Assembly (NCBI RefSeq): GCF_943193215.1 | Contig: NZ_CALPDH010000001.1 | Span: 62,001-126,000, forward strand | From: Acetatifactor aquisgranensis | Lineage (GTDB): Bacteria > Bacillota > Clostridia > Lachnospirales > Lachnospiraceae | Direction: 5' to 3' | DNA: 64,000 nucleotides | Notes under the pieces: model-generated | Databases searched by the model: none | Told to the model about the DNA's origin: nothing | The model's input: only the letters and a program-made list of their open reading frames with translations | Shown here: piece by piece, positions 9,432 through 19,020 of the stretch | Layout: each line of letters starts with the position of its first letter | How positions within the stretch are numbered: the stretch's first letter is position 1 | Translations under genes and position numbers: made by a program

Positions 9432-10271
9432 ATGTACCAGATAATAGACGGAAAAAAGATTTCTCAGGAGATAAAAGACGAGATGCGGGAGAAAGCCGCG
9501 GCCTTGAAAGAACAGGGGACAGAGCGGTGCCTGGCCGTGATACAGGTGGGGGCAGACCCGGCGTCTTCTGTGTATGTCAGGAATAAGAAAAAGGCCTGCG
9601 AGTATGTGGGAATCCGTTCCCTTTCCTACGAACTGCCAGAGGAGACCAGGGAGGAGGAACTGCTTGGCATCATCGGGGAACTGAATGGACGTGAAGATGT
9701 AAACGGTATATTGGTACAGCTGCCTCTTCCGGCACATATCAATGAGGACAGGGTGCTGTTATCCATCGCGCCGGAGAAAGACGTGGACGGCTTCCATCCT
9801 GTGAGCGTAGGGAACCTGAGTATCGGCAGGCCGGGCTTTCTGTCCTGTACGCCGGCTGGGGTGATTCAGCTGCTGAAGCGCTCGGGCATTTCCATAGAGG
9901 GGAAAGAGTGCGTGGTGCTGGGCCGGAGCAACATCGTGGGCAAACCCATGGCTATGCTGCTGCTGCGGGAGAACGGCACGGTGACGGTATGCCATTCCCG
10001 GACGAAGAACCTGAAAGAGGTCACGAAGCGGGCGGATATCCTGGTGGTGGCCGTGGGCAGGCCTAAGATGGTGGATGAAAGCTATGTGAAAGACGGAGCC
10101 GTAGTCGTTGATGTGGGAATTCACAGGAATGAGGAGAACAAGCTCTGCGGAGATGTGGACTTCGACAGCGTGGCGCCGAAGACATCATACATCACGCCCG
10201 TCCCCGGCGGCGTAGGCCCTATGACCATTGCCATGCTGATGGCAAACTGCGTGGAGGGGCTATCGGATTAG
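9432..10271 (+). CDS. folD: Bifunctional methylene-THF dehydrogenase / methenyl-THF cyclohydrolase
   Basis: A 279-residue cytoplasmic enzyme that interconverts methylene-, methenyl- and 10-formyl-tetrahydrofolate using NADP. Family signatures are SSVYVRNKKKAC with the catalytic lysine, VQLPLPAHI, the Rossmann motif LGRSNIVGKPMA and the C-terminal TPVPGGVGPMT. The ATG at 9432 follows AAAGGAGAATGA. It has its own promoter and is followed, 92 bases later, by a GC-rich hairpin. Confidence 0.96.
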   Translation: MYQIIDGKKISQEIKDEMREKAAALKEQGTERCLAVIQVGADPASSVYVRNKKKACEYVGIRSLSYELPEETREEELLGIIGELNGREDVNGILVQLPLPAHINEDRVLLSIAPEKDVDGFHPVSVGNLSIGRPGFLSCTPAGVIQLLKRSGISIEGKECVVLGRSNIVGKPMAMLLLRENGTVTVCHSRTKNLKEVTKRADILVVAVGRPKMVDESYVKDGAVVVDVGIHRNEENKLCGDVDFDSVAPKTSYITPVPGGVGPMTIAMLMANCVEGLSD

Positions 10272-10363
10272 GGCCTGTGGGAGCAAAATCAATGTTATGT
10301 GTTGTGTGAGGGGCGGGATATAGTGGAAACGGAGATACCAGATTTGAATCACAAAGGGGTTCA

Positions 10364-10395
10364 CTCCCCGCAGCTTACTGCGGGGAGTTTCATTT
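10364..10395 (+). terminator. GC-rich terminator-like hairpin downstream of folD
   Basis: A perfect 10-bp stem, CTCCCCGCAG (10364-10373) with CTGCGGGGAG (10378-10387) and a CTTA loop, followed by TTTCATTT. The GGGG just upstream can also pair with CCCC, giving a competing small hairpin. Confidence 0.65.
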
Positions 10396-10678
10396 GCTGG
10401 TGCCGTTGCTGTCTTGATTGTACACAGATTTGCAGCATAGCGCAATAGAATTTTGCCCAGATTGCATGATTCAGGCACAAGAAATTGCCGATTAAAAGAA
10501 AGTTTTTGATTGCGTTCTATGCGGGGATGTGATATACTTTTTTGTAATAATTTATTCAGTAAGCAGGATATTCTTGCTGCGGTCAATATTCCGCAGAACT
10601 TAAATTCAGATTTTCTATTTGTCAAAGATCCCTGCTTAAACTCAAATTTATAAATCATGCGGGGATGAGACTGGGATT
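10396..10678. other. Intergenic stretch without a recognisable gene
   Basis: AT-richer than the neighbours. I see no frame with a ribosome site and protein-like composition; an antisense open frame here reads mostly through the hairpin and is not convincing. It may be decayed coding DNA. Confidence 0.4.
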
Positions 10679-10781
10679 TATACTGCTTAACAGTTACAAT
10701 TTCTGAGTAACTCGACTACATAACGCCAGCCATATACGTTCAACCAGTGCGGTACGGTAAATTTTGGCGTTATGTAGTATA
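10679..10781 (+). repeat. Palindromic ~100-bp element, subfamily B, copy 2
   Basis: Begins TATACTGCTTAAC and ends GTAGTATA. The stem CTACATAACGCCAG (10716-10729) pairs with TTGGCGTTATGTAG (10764-10777). It has the same layout as copy 1, but stem positions are changed on both sides together. It lies 59 bases upstream of the Rpn-type nuclease gene. Confidence 0.88.
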
Positions 10782-10840
10782 AGGTTTTTGCAAGAAAGTT
10801 TCCGGCTTTCTGCGTCCTGTCCTCCCGCGGAAAGGAGAAA

Positions 10841-11833
10841 ATGGGAGAGCCGAACAATGCGCTGAAAGTCTACATGAACAGACCTGACAGAATCAAGTCT
10901 GTGCTGGAGTATTATCTGGGGGCGAGGCTGCCATCGGACTGGAAATGCGAAGAGACAGGAGGGTTTGTGACTGTCAGGAATTCCAAAGGAAAACTGTCCT
11001 TTCGTGAAAGAGATTTCCTGGGGAAAGCGCAGGCCTGGGGAGTTCGTTTCCTGCTTGGGCTGGAGAACCAGGACAGCATCAATCTGACCTATCCCTGGCG
11101 GCTGATGGAATTGGACTACCTGACCTATGGGAGGGAGATTGAACGGATACAGGAGAGGAATGTTTATAACGAGGTTAAATATGGGGTAGAGGACGACTTC
11201 AAGTATCGATACAGAAAAGACGATTGCCTGAGGCCTGTACTGAATCTGACTTTATATTGGGGCAGGAAGAAGTGGAAGAAGCCGCAGACGCTGAAAGATA
11301 TGATGGGCAGCATGGAGAGACTGCCGAAAAAGCTGCAGCGTTTGGCGGGGGATTACCGAGTCCATATGGTGTGCATGCGGGAGATTCCGGATGAAGACAT
11401 TCAGAAGATGGATTCCGATTTAAGGTATGTGTTAGGTATCATGAAGCGGACTGCTTCTCCAAAGCAATATAGGGAATATATCTGGAAGAATAGGGCATAT
11501 TTCAGTAAGATACCCAAAAGTGCTGTGGATGTGATAGATGCATGCACAAATATAAAGAATATCACGGAAAAGCTGGAATATACATTCAATGCGGAAAGCG
11601 GAGAGGAGGAAACAAATATGTGTAAAGCATTGGACGAGATAGAAAGAAATGCGGTAAAGCGTGGATTAAAGAAAGGAGTAAAGCAAGGAGTAAAGCAAGG
11701 TGCTTTGATGATGTTGTTCTCACTGGTAAACGATGGGCTGCTCAATGTGGGGGAAGCTGCCAGGAGGGCAAAGCTGTCGAAAGATGCTTTTTGCACCAAA
11801 ATGACAAAAGCCGGATATAAGAAGCCAATATAG
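10841..11833 (+). CDS. Rpn family recombination-promoting nuclease / PD-(D/E)XK putative transposase
   Basis: A 330-residue protein resembling the Rpn/YhgA-like family of PD-(D/E)XK nucleases that stimulate RecA-independent recombination. Family-typical stretches are RFLLGLENQDSINL, the strand PVLNLTLYWGRKKW followed by KPQTLKDMM, and a C-terminal Lys/Gly-rich linker (KKGVKQGVKQG) before a short helical end. The start follows AAAGGAGAAA. The family is often found in many copies per genome in gut Clostridia; a C-terminal fragment resembling another copy lies at 33370-33657. The exact active-site residues were not assigned with certainty. Confidence 0.8.
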   Translation: MGEPNNALKVYMNRPDRIKSVLEYYLGARLPSDWKCEETGGFVTVRNSKGKLSFRERDFLGKAQAWGVRFLLGLENQDSINLTYPWRLMELDYLTYGREIERIQERNVYNEVKYGVEDDFKYRYRKDDCLRPVLNLTLYWGRKKWKKPQTLKDMMGSMERLPKKLQRLAGDYRVHMVCMREIPDEDIQKMDSDLRYVLGIMKRTASPKQYREYIWKNRAYFSKIPKSAVDVIDACTNIKNITEKLEYTFNAESGEEETNMCKALDEIERNAVKRGLKKGVKQGVKQGALMMLFSLVNDGLLNVGEAARRAKLSKDAFCTKMTKAGYKKPI

Positions 11834-11848
11834 AAGGCCAAGGAGCTG

Positions 11849-11926
11849 ATGGCAGAGCTGACGGACATTGTGCTGCTGGTTTTAACAGCCTGTCCGGGGG
11901 AGAGCGGGTTCGCTGTGTGGCGCTGA
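11849..11926 (+). CDS. Candidate 25-residue peptide
   Basis: A short frame starting MAELTDIVLLVLTACPGESG with AAGGAG in front. It lies between the Rpn gene and the broken LytTR/GHKL two-component genes. A hydrophobic stretch and a single Cys recall autoinducer precursors, but no AgrB-type processing gene is nearby and it could equally be the tail of a lost gene. Confidence 0.22.
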   Translation: MAELTDIVLLVLTACPGESGFAVWR

Positions 11927-11970
11927 GTGAGATAAGGCAGAGAGTGAAATCGATGGAGGAGCGGGAAAGA

Positions 11971-12665
11971 ATGCGGATAGCCATATGCGATGATGAACTC
12001 CAATACAGACAACTGATACATGAGAAGCTGCTGCAGGACAGCATCTGCTGCGACTACGAGACGGAGATTTCGGAATACGAAAGTGCCGCGGAACTTCTGG
12101 CAGCGACGGAAAAGGGATATTCTGCCGATGTGTTTTTTCTGGATATCCAGATGTCCGGCGGTGAGGACGGCATCTGGGTCGGCCGGGAGCTGCGCAGGCG
12201 CGGTGAAAGAGGGTTGATTGTCTATATCACAGGATTTATCGACTATGTGCAGATAGGGTACGAGGTAAGGGCGTTCCGTTATCTGCTGAAAGGCCAGATA
12301 AACGAAAGCCTGCCCAGGGTGCTCGGGGATATCAGGCGGGAGCTTTCCGGCAGTTCCTATTTTTTCAGGCGGGCAGAGAGTCCTTGCGGGTAGAGAAACG
12401 TGACATCCTGTATCTGGAGAGCCGTATCCGGATTCTGCGTCTGGTGACGGCGGAGAGGGAGTACAGCTTTTACGACAATCTGGAGCATGCGGCGCGGGAA
12501 CTGGGGGAATCTTTCCTGCGCTGCCACAGGAGCTTTCTGGTAAATATGGATTGAATTCGGAAATATTCCAGCAATGAAATCGTGCTGGAGGGCGATATCA
12601 CGATTCCAATCAGCCGTTCCTATGGGAAAGCGGTGAAGCAGAGGCTGATGCTGGAGATGAAGTGA
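11971..12665 (+). pseudogene. LytTR-type response regulator, frameshifted
   Basis: The receiver domain is intact at the start (MRIAICDDE, phosphoacceptor in FFLDIQMSGGEDG). The frame then breaks in a T-run near 12360: adding one base restores RESLRVEKRDILYLESR and the LytTR DNA-binding domain. A second lesion is an in-frame TGA in the LytTR segment (FLVNMD-stop-IRKYSS, about 12552). The domain resumes to a natural stop overlapping the kinase gene start (GTGA). Two independent lesions make this a pseudogene rather than programmed frameshifting. It was probably the cytoplasmic partner of the adjoining kinase. Confidence 0.85.
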
Positions 12666-13401
12666 CGGAGCATGGGAAGAGAATGCAGATATTCAGTTTA
12701 TGCCTGACAGGGCTGTTGACTATATGTGCGGTGTATGGTCAGAGAAAATACGATGATACGAAAGCCGGCGTTTTGGGCATGGGCTTTTTTTCGATTGCTT
12801 TTTATCTGGACAGCATCTTCTATCTGATTATGAAAAATGCAGCCGTCGGCTGTTATTCGGTTCCGGCAGGCTTCGGCAGCATTGGAACGGAGGCGGAAAT
12901 GGTGTTCCAGCTGATGGGGATTCTCATTTCCAAAAGCATTGTGGTGATTGGGCTGACGGCGTGGACGATAATAAGGCGGGGGTTTGACGGAAAGACCGGG
13001 GCTGGATTAGAAGCGCAATTTGATGGAGGAATGACAGGCGGCAGAAGCAGGGACTGGTACGTGGAAAAACCTCAGGGAGCCGGGCCAGGGCAATCAGGTC
13101 AGATGCAGAGGGGCTGGCAGTATCTGGATGGCCTGACAGTGGGCATAGGCGTATTTTCTGTGATATTGGCGGTGGAATGCATGAGGGGCGGCAGGGATGG
13201 TTTGTCGGTGGCACTGCGCCTGTTTTTTTCTGCTGCTGCTTTTGGCGGGCTATTATGCGCAATCAGGTAGGGCACGGGCTGGGGCTGCGCAGCATGGAGC
13301 GCATCGTCCACGCCTGCGGCGGAGAACTGGCGGTGGAGCGCACGGAAAGCCAGTTCACGGCAGTGGTGCGGCTGCCGCGCATTCCTGTATCATACATCTG
13401 A
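12662..13401 (+). pseudogene. GHKL sensor histidine kinase, internally deleted
   Basis: The N-terminal part has two or three membrane segments (LCLTGLLTICAVYG, MGFFSIAFYLDSIFYLI and later ones). The frame then ends at 13268, and an adjoining frame supplies only the last part of a GHKL ATPase domain, the G2 box GHGLGLRSMERIVHACGGEL. The dimerisation helix, the H-box, the N-box and most of the ATP fold are missing. A deletion thus joined the sensor region almost directly to the ATPase tail. Start GTG overlaps the regulator stop, the usual coupling for such pairs. Confidence 0.82.
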
Positions 13402-13449
13402 TTTGCAAAAATCTTTCCGCGAGGGAAATTGCGGACACAAACTGGAAAA

Positions 13450-14148
13450 CTATTCTGCCAGTCGATAGAATAAGCCGGGGATTCTGTCATCGCAATAGTC
13501 GATGGCTTTTTCTTTGCTTTTCTCTAAGTCGATTTCAGCCATAAATACCCCATATTCATTTTGCCTTATGAAAACGCATCTTCCGGATGGGTCATAGACA
13601 TACGCCAATGGAATTTTTCCTGCAAAATGAGAACAGCCCATGACATATACTTCGTTCTCAATGGCACGCGCTTTCGCTAACGAAGTCCATTGTTCAAGCT
13701 GTAAGGCATGATACATTCCTGTTCCGATTGGGTTGATTAGTAAGACCGGATTCTCTAAACACATGATTCTTGCCACTTCCGGAAAATGTATTTCATAGCA
13801 GATGGGGATTCCAACTTTTCCGAATTTCGTATTGACACAAGTGATTTTTTCACCGTTCTTTTTTCCTTTTTGCTTTTCGCCTTTCGTCAAAATGCATTTT
13901 GTGTATTCGTCAACGATTTTACCGCCGTCAATTACCAATGCCTTTTGCTGTCCGTTATAATCCAAATCCTTAAAACCTGTAATCACATATTTTTCTTTTC
14001 CCTTTATGATATCGATTGCTGCCCGCAAGCTATTGCTATCTAAAAAACCCTCCGGAAAGATATAAAGGTCTGCTTCTTTTTGGGATAAGAAGTAATGCAA
14101 CTCTTGTATACTGTCATTTTGGTTAGGGACGATTAATGCCACATTCAT
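13450..14148 (-). CDS. Carbon-nitrogen hydrolase (nitrilase superfamily)
   Basis: A 232-residue hydrolase of C-N bonds other than peptides. The Glu-Lys-Cys triad can be read in IFPEGFLD, ILTKGEK and PICYEIHFPE. GGAGGACAATCATT precedes the ATG. Its base composition is clearly more AT-rich than the surrounding genes, it is transcribed against them, and it sits between the broken kinase and the broken ABC genes, all of which point to acquisition by transfer. Substrate unknown. Confidence 0.88.
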   Translation of the reverse strand: MNVALIVPNQNDSIQELHYFLSQKEADLYIFPEGFLDSNSLRAAIDIIKGKEKYVITGFKDLDYNGQQKALVIDGGKIVDEYTKCILTKGEKQKGKKNGEKITCVNTKFGKVGIPICYEIHFPEVARIMCLENPVLLINPIGTGMYHALQLEQWTSLAKARAIENEVYVMGCSHFAGKIPLAYVYDPSGRCVFIRQNEYGVFMAEIDLEKSKEKAIDYCDDRIPGLFYRLAE

Positions 14149-14445
14149 AATGATTGTCCTCCTTGGCCAGAAGTAAGTGTTTCTGTCAAACCGTTTTTGC
14201 CGTCCAGCCCATGTCCTCTTTCCGAATCCGGCAGTGCGGCCTTTCCATTACGCTTATTATACATATCGAATGGCTGGAATTCAATATCTGTATGGGGGAA
14301 TCATGGCATGGCGGCATGGTACGGTGTCGGCTTAGGGTTATAATAGAAATCAGCGGAATCCCAACATTCAGTACAATTCTTCTGCTATAATAGCACTTAG
14401 ATAATAGAATCTGCTTTTGATATAGAATCTTTTCTGGAGAGAGGA
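14149..14445 (+). other. Intergenic region with candidate promoter
   Basis: Divergent spacer between the nitrilase and the ABC exporter remnant. TATAAT at about 14389-14394 is a plausible -10 for the ABC gene, but no good -35 was found 17 bases upstream. No gene recognised. Confidence 0.35.
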
Positions 14446-16951
14446 ATGAAAACAATGAGGATACTATGGAGGAAAAGCATATCAGGGAAAAAGAGCATTC
14501 CGGGAAACTGCCTGTTTTGCCTGAAAACGGTTTTCCGTTATGTTCCGTTCAATACACTGGCAGCGATGGTCTGCCTGCTCGTACCGGCCACCTTTGCGGG
14601 GCTTCAGGTGCTTCTGCTGCAGCGAATCGTGGACAATGCCCTCGCGTATGTGCGGGGTGGGGCCGGGGGAGCGGAGGCCATGGAGGCCATGGTCATGTGG
14701 GGCATCTGTCTGGTGGCGCTCCTGACTCTGGGCACTTCCATGCAGCGAATCGGCATCTACCAGATGGATCTGGCCAGCGTGAAGCTCATGGAGCGGATGG
14801 CCCCGGACATTGCCGGACGGCTGACCGAACTGGAATATGCTTCCTTTGAGCAGCAGGACACCCAGGAGCTTTTCCAGAAAATGTCCGGGAGCCCGGAGAC
14901 GGGAATCTTCAACTGCTGCCTGAGCACTATGTTTGTCATACAGAGGACTATCAACCTTTTCTTTTCCATGGCCGTGATTTTCGCAATCTCACCGTGGATG
15001 GGGCTGGGAATCATCGTAATCGGCATCCCCATGATGGTTCTTGGGTATTACGCGGCGGGCCACAGCATGACCATGATGGAGGAAGGGGCGGACGCCAGGC
15101 GCAGAATGGCCGACTTGAAGAGCCTGCTTACCAATAAGCATGCCATGTTCGAGATGAAGCTGTTCGACGCGGCGCAGCTGTTTGGGGAAAAGTGGAATCA
15201 TTACAGCACGGAATACGCGGACATAGCCCTGAGGGAGAATCGGGAAGTAATGAAGCTGGATATCTGCAGCAGGCTTCTGAATGTGATCTACCTGATATTC
15301 GTGGTCTTCATGGCGGCAGCGGGGCTGTTGGGCGGCAGCCTGACGCTGGGGCAGTTTACCGCGGCCCTGAACGGTGTGGCGGGAATCGGCAGTGGTTTGA
15401 ACGATGGGAGCCGTCAGGTGATATGGCTGTTCGCCAATGCCATGGGGATTCATTATTACATGGATTTTCTGAAACTGGAGACCAGAAAGGACATGGGAAC
15501 GGTGGAAAAGCTGTCCTACTATGATATCGCCTTTGAGAACGTAAGTTTCCGGTACCCGGGGACGGAACGGGATATCCTGAAAAACGTCACTGAATTTCAT
15601 ATTTTCACAGATTGCTACAGGGCGTTCCCGGGGTTTTTTGTGCTGGGTTTTGTGCTGGATTCAATCGGCATACTGACCGCAGTGGCGGCGCCGGTGCTGC
15701 TGGCACGGATTCTGGAGCTGGCGGGGGAGGAAAGCGGCAGTGGAAGGGCGCTTGCCGGAGCGATTCGATTGTATGGGCTCTGTCTGGCCTGTGCCCCAGT
15801 GGTGGAAGTGTTCTTCCGCACTCTTTCCAAGCGGGCAAATGTGCAGGGCGAGCGCTATTTTGGCGGAAAACTGGTTGCTTTTTCGGAGAAAATCCAACTG
15901 GCGGCCCTGGAGGATCAGCGGTGGAAGGCGGCAAATCTGCTGCTATGCCTTTAATATTGGGGTGGCTTTTTTCCTGCTGGTGCAGGGCAGGATTTCCCCG
16001 GGGGCTTTTGCCGCCTGCCTGTCGGCGTTCACTGCCTATGACAGCAGCCTGCAGACCTTTATCGCCATGCTGTTCGACGCTGTGGCGACTTATCATGTGG
16101 TGGAGGATTATTATGACTATTTCACTGTCCCCATGGAAGAGGACGGCAGCAGGGGGTATCGGCCCTTTCAGGATGCCATCTCAGTGGAGGATGTTTATTT
16201 CCGCTACAGCGGCAGTGACAGGGACGCATTGAAAGGCCTTTCCTGCCGGATTCAGAAAGGGGAACATGTGGTGATTGTAGGGGAGAACGGCTCCGGCAAG
16301 ACGACTTTTGCCAAGATTCTCACGGGAGCCTATCTGCCCTCGGCAGGGCATGTGTCCTATGACAGGCAGAAGATGGGGGAACTGCGGCGCCGGAGCCTTT
16401 ACGACCATATTTCTGTAGTGCTTCAGGATTTTGTGCATTATCAGTTCACTCTGTGGGAAAACATCGGCATCAGCTGCCTGAGACGCATGGCTGAGGAGAC
16501 GGCCAGGGCGGGGAAGAAAGCCGGGACAGACGGAATAACCATGGAAGAGTTGGTGAGCCGTGTGGCGGGCGAGGATTTCCTGCAGAAGATAGGCGGACTG
16601 GATGTCCAGATAGGCAGGGAATTCGGCGGCGAGGAGCTGTCCGGCGGGGAGTGGCAGAAAATCGCCATCGCCAGAGGCCTTTGGAAAGACAGTGACATCA
16701 TTATCCTGGATGAGCCCACCGGCGCCCTGGATCCGCTGGTGGAGTACGATATTCTGTCGAAATTCGTGGAAATGATTCAGGACAAGACCTCGGTGATCAT
16801 CTCCCACCGGGTGGGAATCTGCCGCAGCGCAGACAAGATTATCGTCATGAAAGACGGAAAAATGGCTGAGTGCGGACGGCACGAGGAGCTGCTGGAAAAA
16901 CAGGGTGAATACGCCAGGATCTGGCGGGAACAGGCCAAGTGGTATGCGTAA
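14446..16951 (+). pseudogene. Two ABC exporter half-transporters collapsed into one broken gene
   Basis: The first part (14446 to about 15590) is a full exporter membrane domain and the beginning of an ATPase domain (IAFENVSFRYPGTERDILKNV). There the ATPase stops, and the sequence continues in frame with the membrane N-terminus of a second exporter (DCYRAFPGFFVLGFVLDSIG). That one is interrupted near 15950: the frame ends and the adjoining frame resumes later in its membrane domain (FNIGVAFFLLVQGRIS). It then runs through a complete ATPase with Walker A GENGSGKTT, signature LSGGEWQ and Walker B IIILDEPTGALD. Two deletions in adjoining homologous genes explain this. The intact final ATPase may still be translated but cannot transport alone. 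Confidence 0.85.
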
Positions 16952-17038
16952 ACGGTGGAGGTTCCGCTTCCGGCCTGTGGCAGGTCTGCGGATTGCCCCG
17001 GATTGATGAGAGAAATCCCTTTGTATTTTAGAAAATAC

Positions 17039-17066
17039 TTGCTTTTCCCCTGTTCTATGGTAAAAT
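17039..17066 (+). promoter_or_regulatory. Probable promoter of the peptide importer operon
   Basis: TTGCTT at 17039-17044, a 16-base spacer and TAAAAT at 17061-17066, about 95 bases before the binding-protein start. Confidence 0.5.
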
Positions 17067-17159
17067 GAGGGTGACAATCGAATAATGAGAGGTTTATCAT
17101 CATGCCAATGGAAAGCATACATAAAAGCGTTCCATTGCGACGAAGAGGAGAAGAGCGTA

Positions 17160-18854
17160 ATGAAAAGAAGTTTTCATGGAAAGAAGAGCTTTTGCGGCTT
17201 TCTGGTTACGGCGCTTCTGGCAATGGCTGTACTGGGCGGATGCGCAGACGGCACAGGAGAGTCTTCGGAGGATAATTCCTCTAAGGAGTCCACAGTAGAA
17301 TCCACGCAGACTGACTCTGCGGAATCCGGCGAATCCACGGGAGCTGACGCTTCCGGAGAGAGCACAGAGCCGGAGGGCAGCGAATCCGGTTCGGCAGAAG
17401 ACGCCGCGTCCGGACAGGAAACCGGGGATAGGTACGGCGGCTCCATCGTTGTAGGAGTACAACAGGATATCGACAGTCTTGACCCTCACAAAGCGACGGC
17501 GGCAGGAACGAAAGAAATTATCTTCAACATTTTCGAAGGCTTGGTGAAGCCCGACGAGAATGGCAATCTGATCAATGCGGTAGCCAGTGATTACACGATC
17601 TCCGAGGATGGATTGGTCTATACGTTCACCTTGAGGGACAACGTGAAGTTCCACAATGGCAATGTCGTGACAGCTGAGGACGTGAAATACTCTCTGGAGA
17701 GGGTATCGGGACTGCTGGATGGCACTCCCCTGATTTCCACGCTGAGCACGATTAAATCCGTAGACATACTTGACGAAAAGACGGTTCAGGTGACAGTGGA
17801 GAACGCGAATACGGAGCTGATTTACAGCTTCGTGGCGGCCATCATCCCCGCGGGCAGCGGAGAGGACGAGACGGCGGACCCCATCGGTACCGGGCCGTTT
17901 TCTTTTGTCTCCTATAAGCCTCAGCAGGGAATCGTCCTGGCGAAGAACCCGGACTACTGGCAGGAGGGGCTGCCCTATCTGGATCAGGTGGAGTTCAAGA
18001 TCATCAACAGCGCCGACACGGCCCTGTTGGAGCTCCAGGGCGGCACCATCGACTTCTACGCCTACCTGACGGATTCCCAGGCCCAGGCCCTGCAGGGCAG
18101 CCACCAGGTGATTTCGTCCCCCACCAATATGGTGCAGGCGCTGTTCCTGAACAATGCGGTGGAGCCCCTGAACGATGTGCGGGTGCGCCAGGCGATTTCT
18201 TATGCCCTGGACAAAGAGTCCATCAATGACTTCGTGGGCGGCGGCAACGGCACCCTGCTCAGCTCGGCCATGCTGCCTACGCTGAAGGAGTATTACGTGG
18301 ACCTGAACGACACCTACGGCACCACGGCCAATGTGGAGAAAGCTAAGGAGCTCATGGCGGAGGCGGGCTACGCGGACGGATTCGACATGGAGATCGCCAT
18401 TGTCTCCACCTACGAATTCCATATGCAGACCGGCGAGGTAATCGTGGAGCAGCTTAAGGAGATCGGCATCAACGCCACCATCAAGGGCATGGAGAACAGC
18501 AGCTGGCTGGACGAGGTGTACAACGGACGGCAGTTCGACGCCACCATCACCGCCCTGACCTGCGACATGACGCCGGGATACCTGATGAACCGGTTCCAGA
18601 CCGACTCCGGCAAGAACTTCATCAATTTCCAGAGCGCGGAGTATGATGAAATCTACGCGAAGGCACAGGCTGCTCTGGATCCGGACGAGAAAGCCGGATA
18701 CTACAAGGAGCTGCAGAAGATTCTCTGTGACGAGGCGGGCAGCGTGTTCATCCAGGCTCCGGCCAACCAGACGGCCATCAGCAGCAAGCTGGAGGGCTAT
18801 AAGTTTTACCCCGTGTACGTGCAGGATATGAGCACGGTGTACATCACGGAATAG
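17160..18854 (+). CDS. Peptide ABC transporter substrate-binding lipoprotein (family 5)
   Basis: A 564-residue extracytoplasmic binding protein. The signal peptide ends in a lipobox (AVLGGCADG), followed by a long Ser/Glu/Thr-rich tether (to about residue 90) and a DppA/OppA/NikA-type domain. Family features are DIDSLDPHKA, LVYTFTLRDNVKFHNG, DVKYSLERV and the C-terminal repeat of the two-lobe fold. The start at 17160 has GAGGAGAAGAG upstream. It begins an operon with two permeases, a putative immunity protein, a chemoreceptor and a double ATPase. The ligand is probably a peptide or a metal complex; the sequence does not settle which. Confidence 0.92.
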   Translation: MKRSFHGKKSFCGFLVTALLAMAVLGGCADGTGESSEDNSSKESTVESTQTDSAESGESTGADASGESTEPEGSESGSAEDAASGQETGDRYGGSIVVGVQQDIDSLDPHKATAAGTKEIIFNIFEGLVKPDENGNLINAVASDYTISEDGLVYTFTLRDNVKFHNGNVVTAEDVKYSLERVSGLLDGTPLISTLSTIKSVDILDEKTVQVTVENANTELIYSFVAAIIPAGSGEDETADPIGTGPFSFVSYKPQQGIVLAKNPDYWQEGLPYLDQVEFKIINSADTALLELQGGTIDFYAYLTDSQAQALQGSHQVISSPTNMVQALFLNNAVEPLNDVRVRQAISYALDKESINDFVGGGNGTLLSSAMLPTLKEYYVDLNDTYGTTANVEKAKELMAEAGYADGFDMEIAIVSTYEFHMQTGEVIVEQLKEIGINATIKGMENSSWLDEVYNGRQFDATITALTCDMTPGYLMNRFQTDSGKNFINFQSAEYDEIYAKAQAALDPDEKAGYYKELQKILCDEAGSVFIQAPANQTAISSKLEGYKFYPVYVQDMSTVYITE

Positions 18855-18870
18855 TGTGTGGGCTTTGGGG

Positions 18871-18997
18871 CTGCGGCGCTACTGCCGCAGGCGACAATTT
18901 GTAAAAAAGGGACGGGCGGGGCAGCCTCGATAGAGGCAACCCCAATTGGGGCATCCGCAGTCGTGGCATCTGCCGATTTGGGGAGCCCGCCTGTCCC
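18871..18997 (+). promoter_or_regulatory. Multi-stem structured intergenic element
   Basis: A 7-bp hairpin CTGCGGC/GCCGCAG (18871-18890) is followed by a large closed structure. The outer arms GGGACGGGCGGG (18909-18920) and CCCGCCTGTCCC (18986-18997) enclose GCCTC-GATA-GAGGC and the self-complementary CCCCAATTGGGG. It sits between the abundant binding-protein gene and the permease gene, where RNA stems commonly protect upstream mRNA or reduce read-through. Confidence 0.6.
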
Positions 18998-19020
18998 GGG
19001 AATGAAAAGGAGGCGGCAGC

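Noticed and set aside
10260..10658. A 132-residue antisense frame after folD
   Set aside because: It translates the terminator hairpin and low-complexity flanks and has no family resemblance.
11971..12665. Programmed frameshifting in the LytTR regulator
   Set aside because: A second lesion, an in-frame TGA in the DNA-binding domain, and the broken partner kinase make decay more likely.
14154..14455. Short frames on both strands in the nitrilase-ABC spacer
   Set aside because: No ribosome sites or recognisable domains; the region is better explained as a promoter spacer.
17100..18422. A 440-codon antisense frame opposite the peptide-binding lipoprotein
   Set aside because: The plus strand encodes a complete lipoprotein with lipobox and family motifs; the antisense has no start signal.
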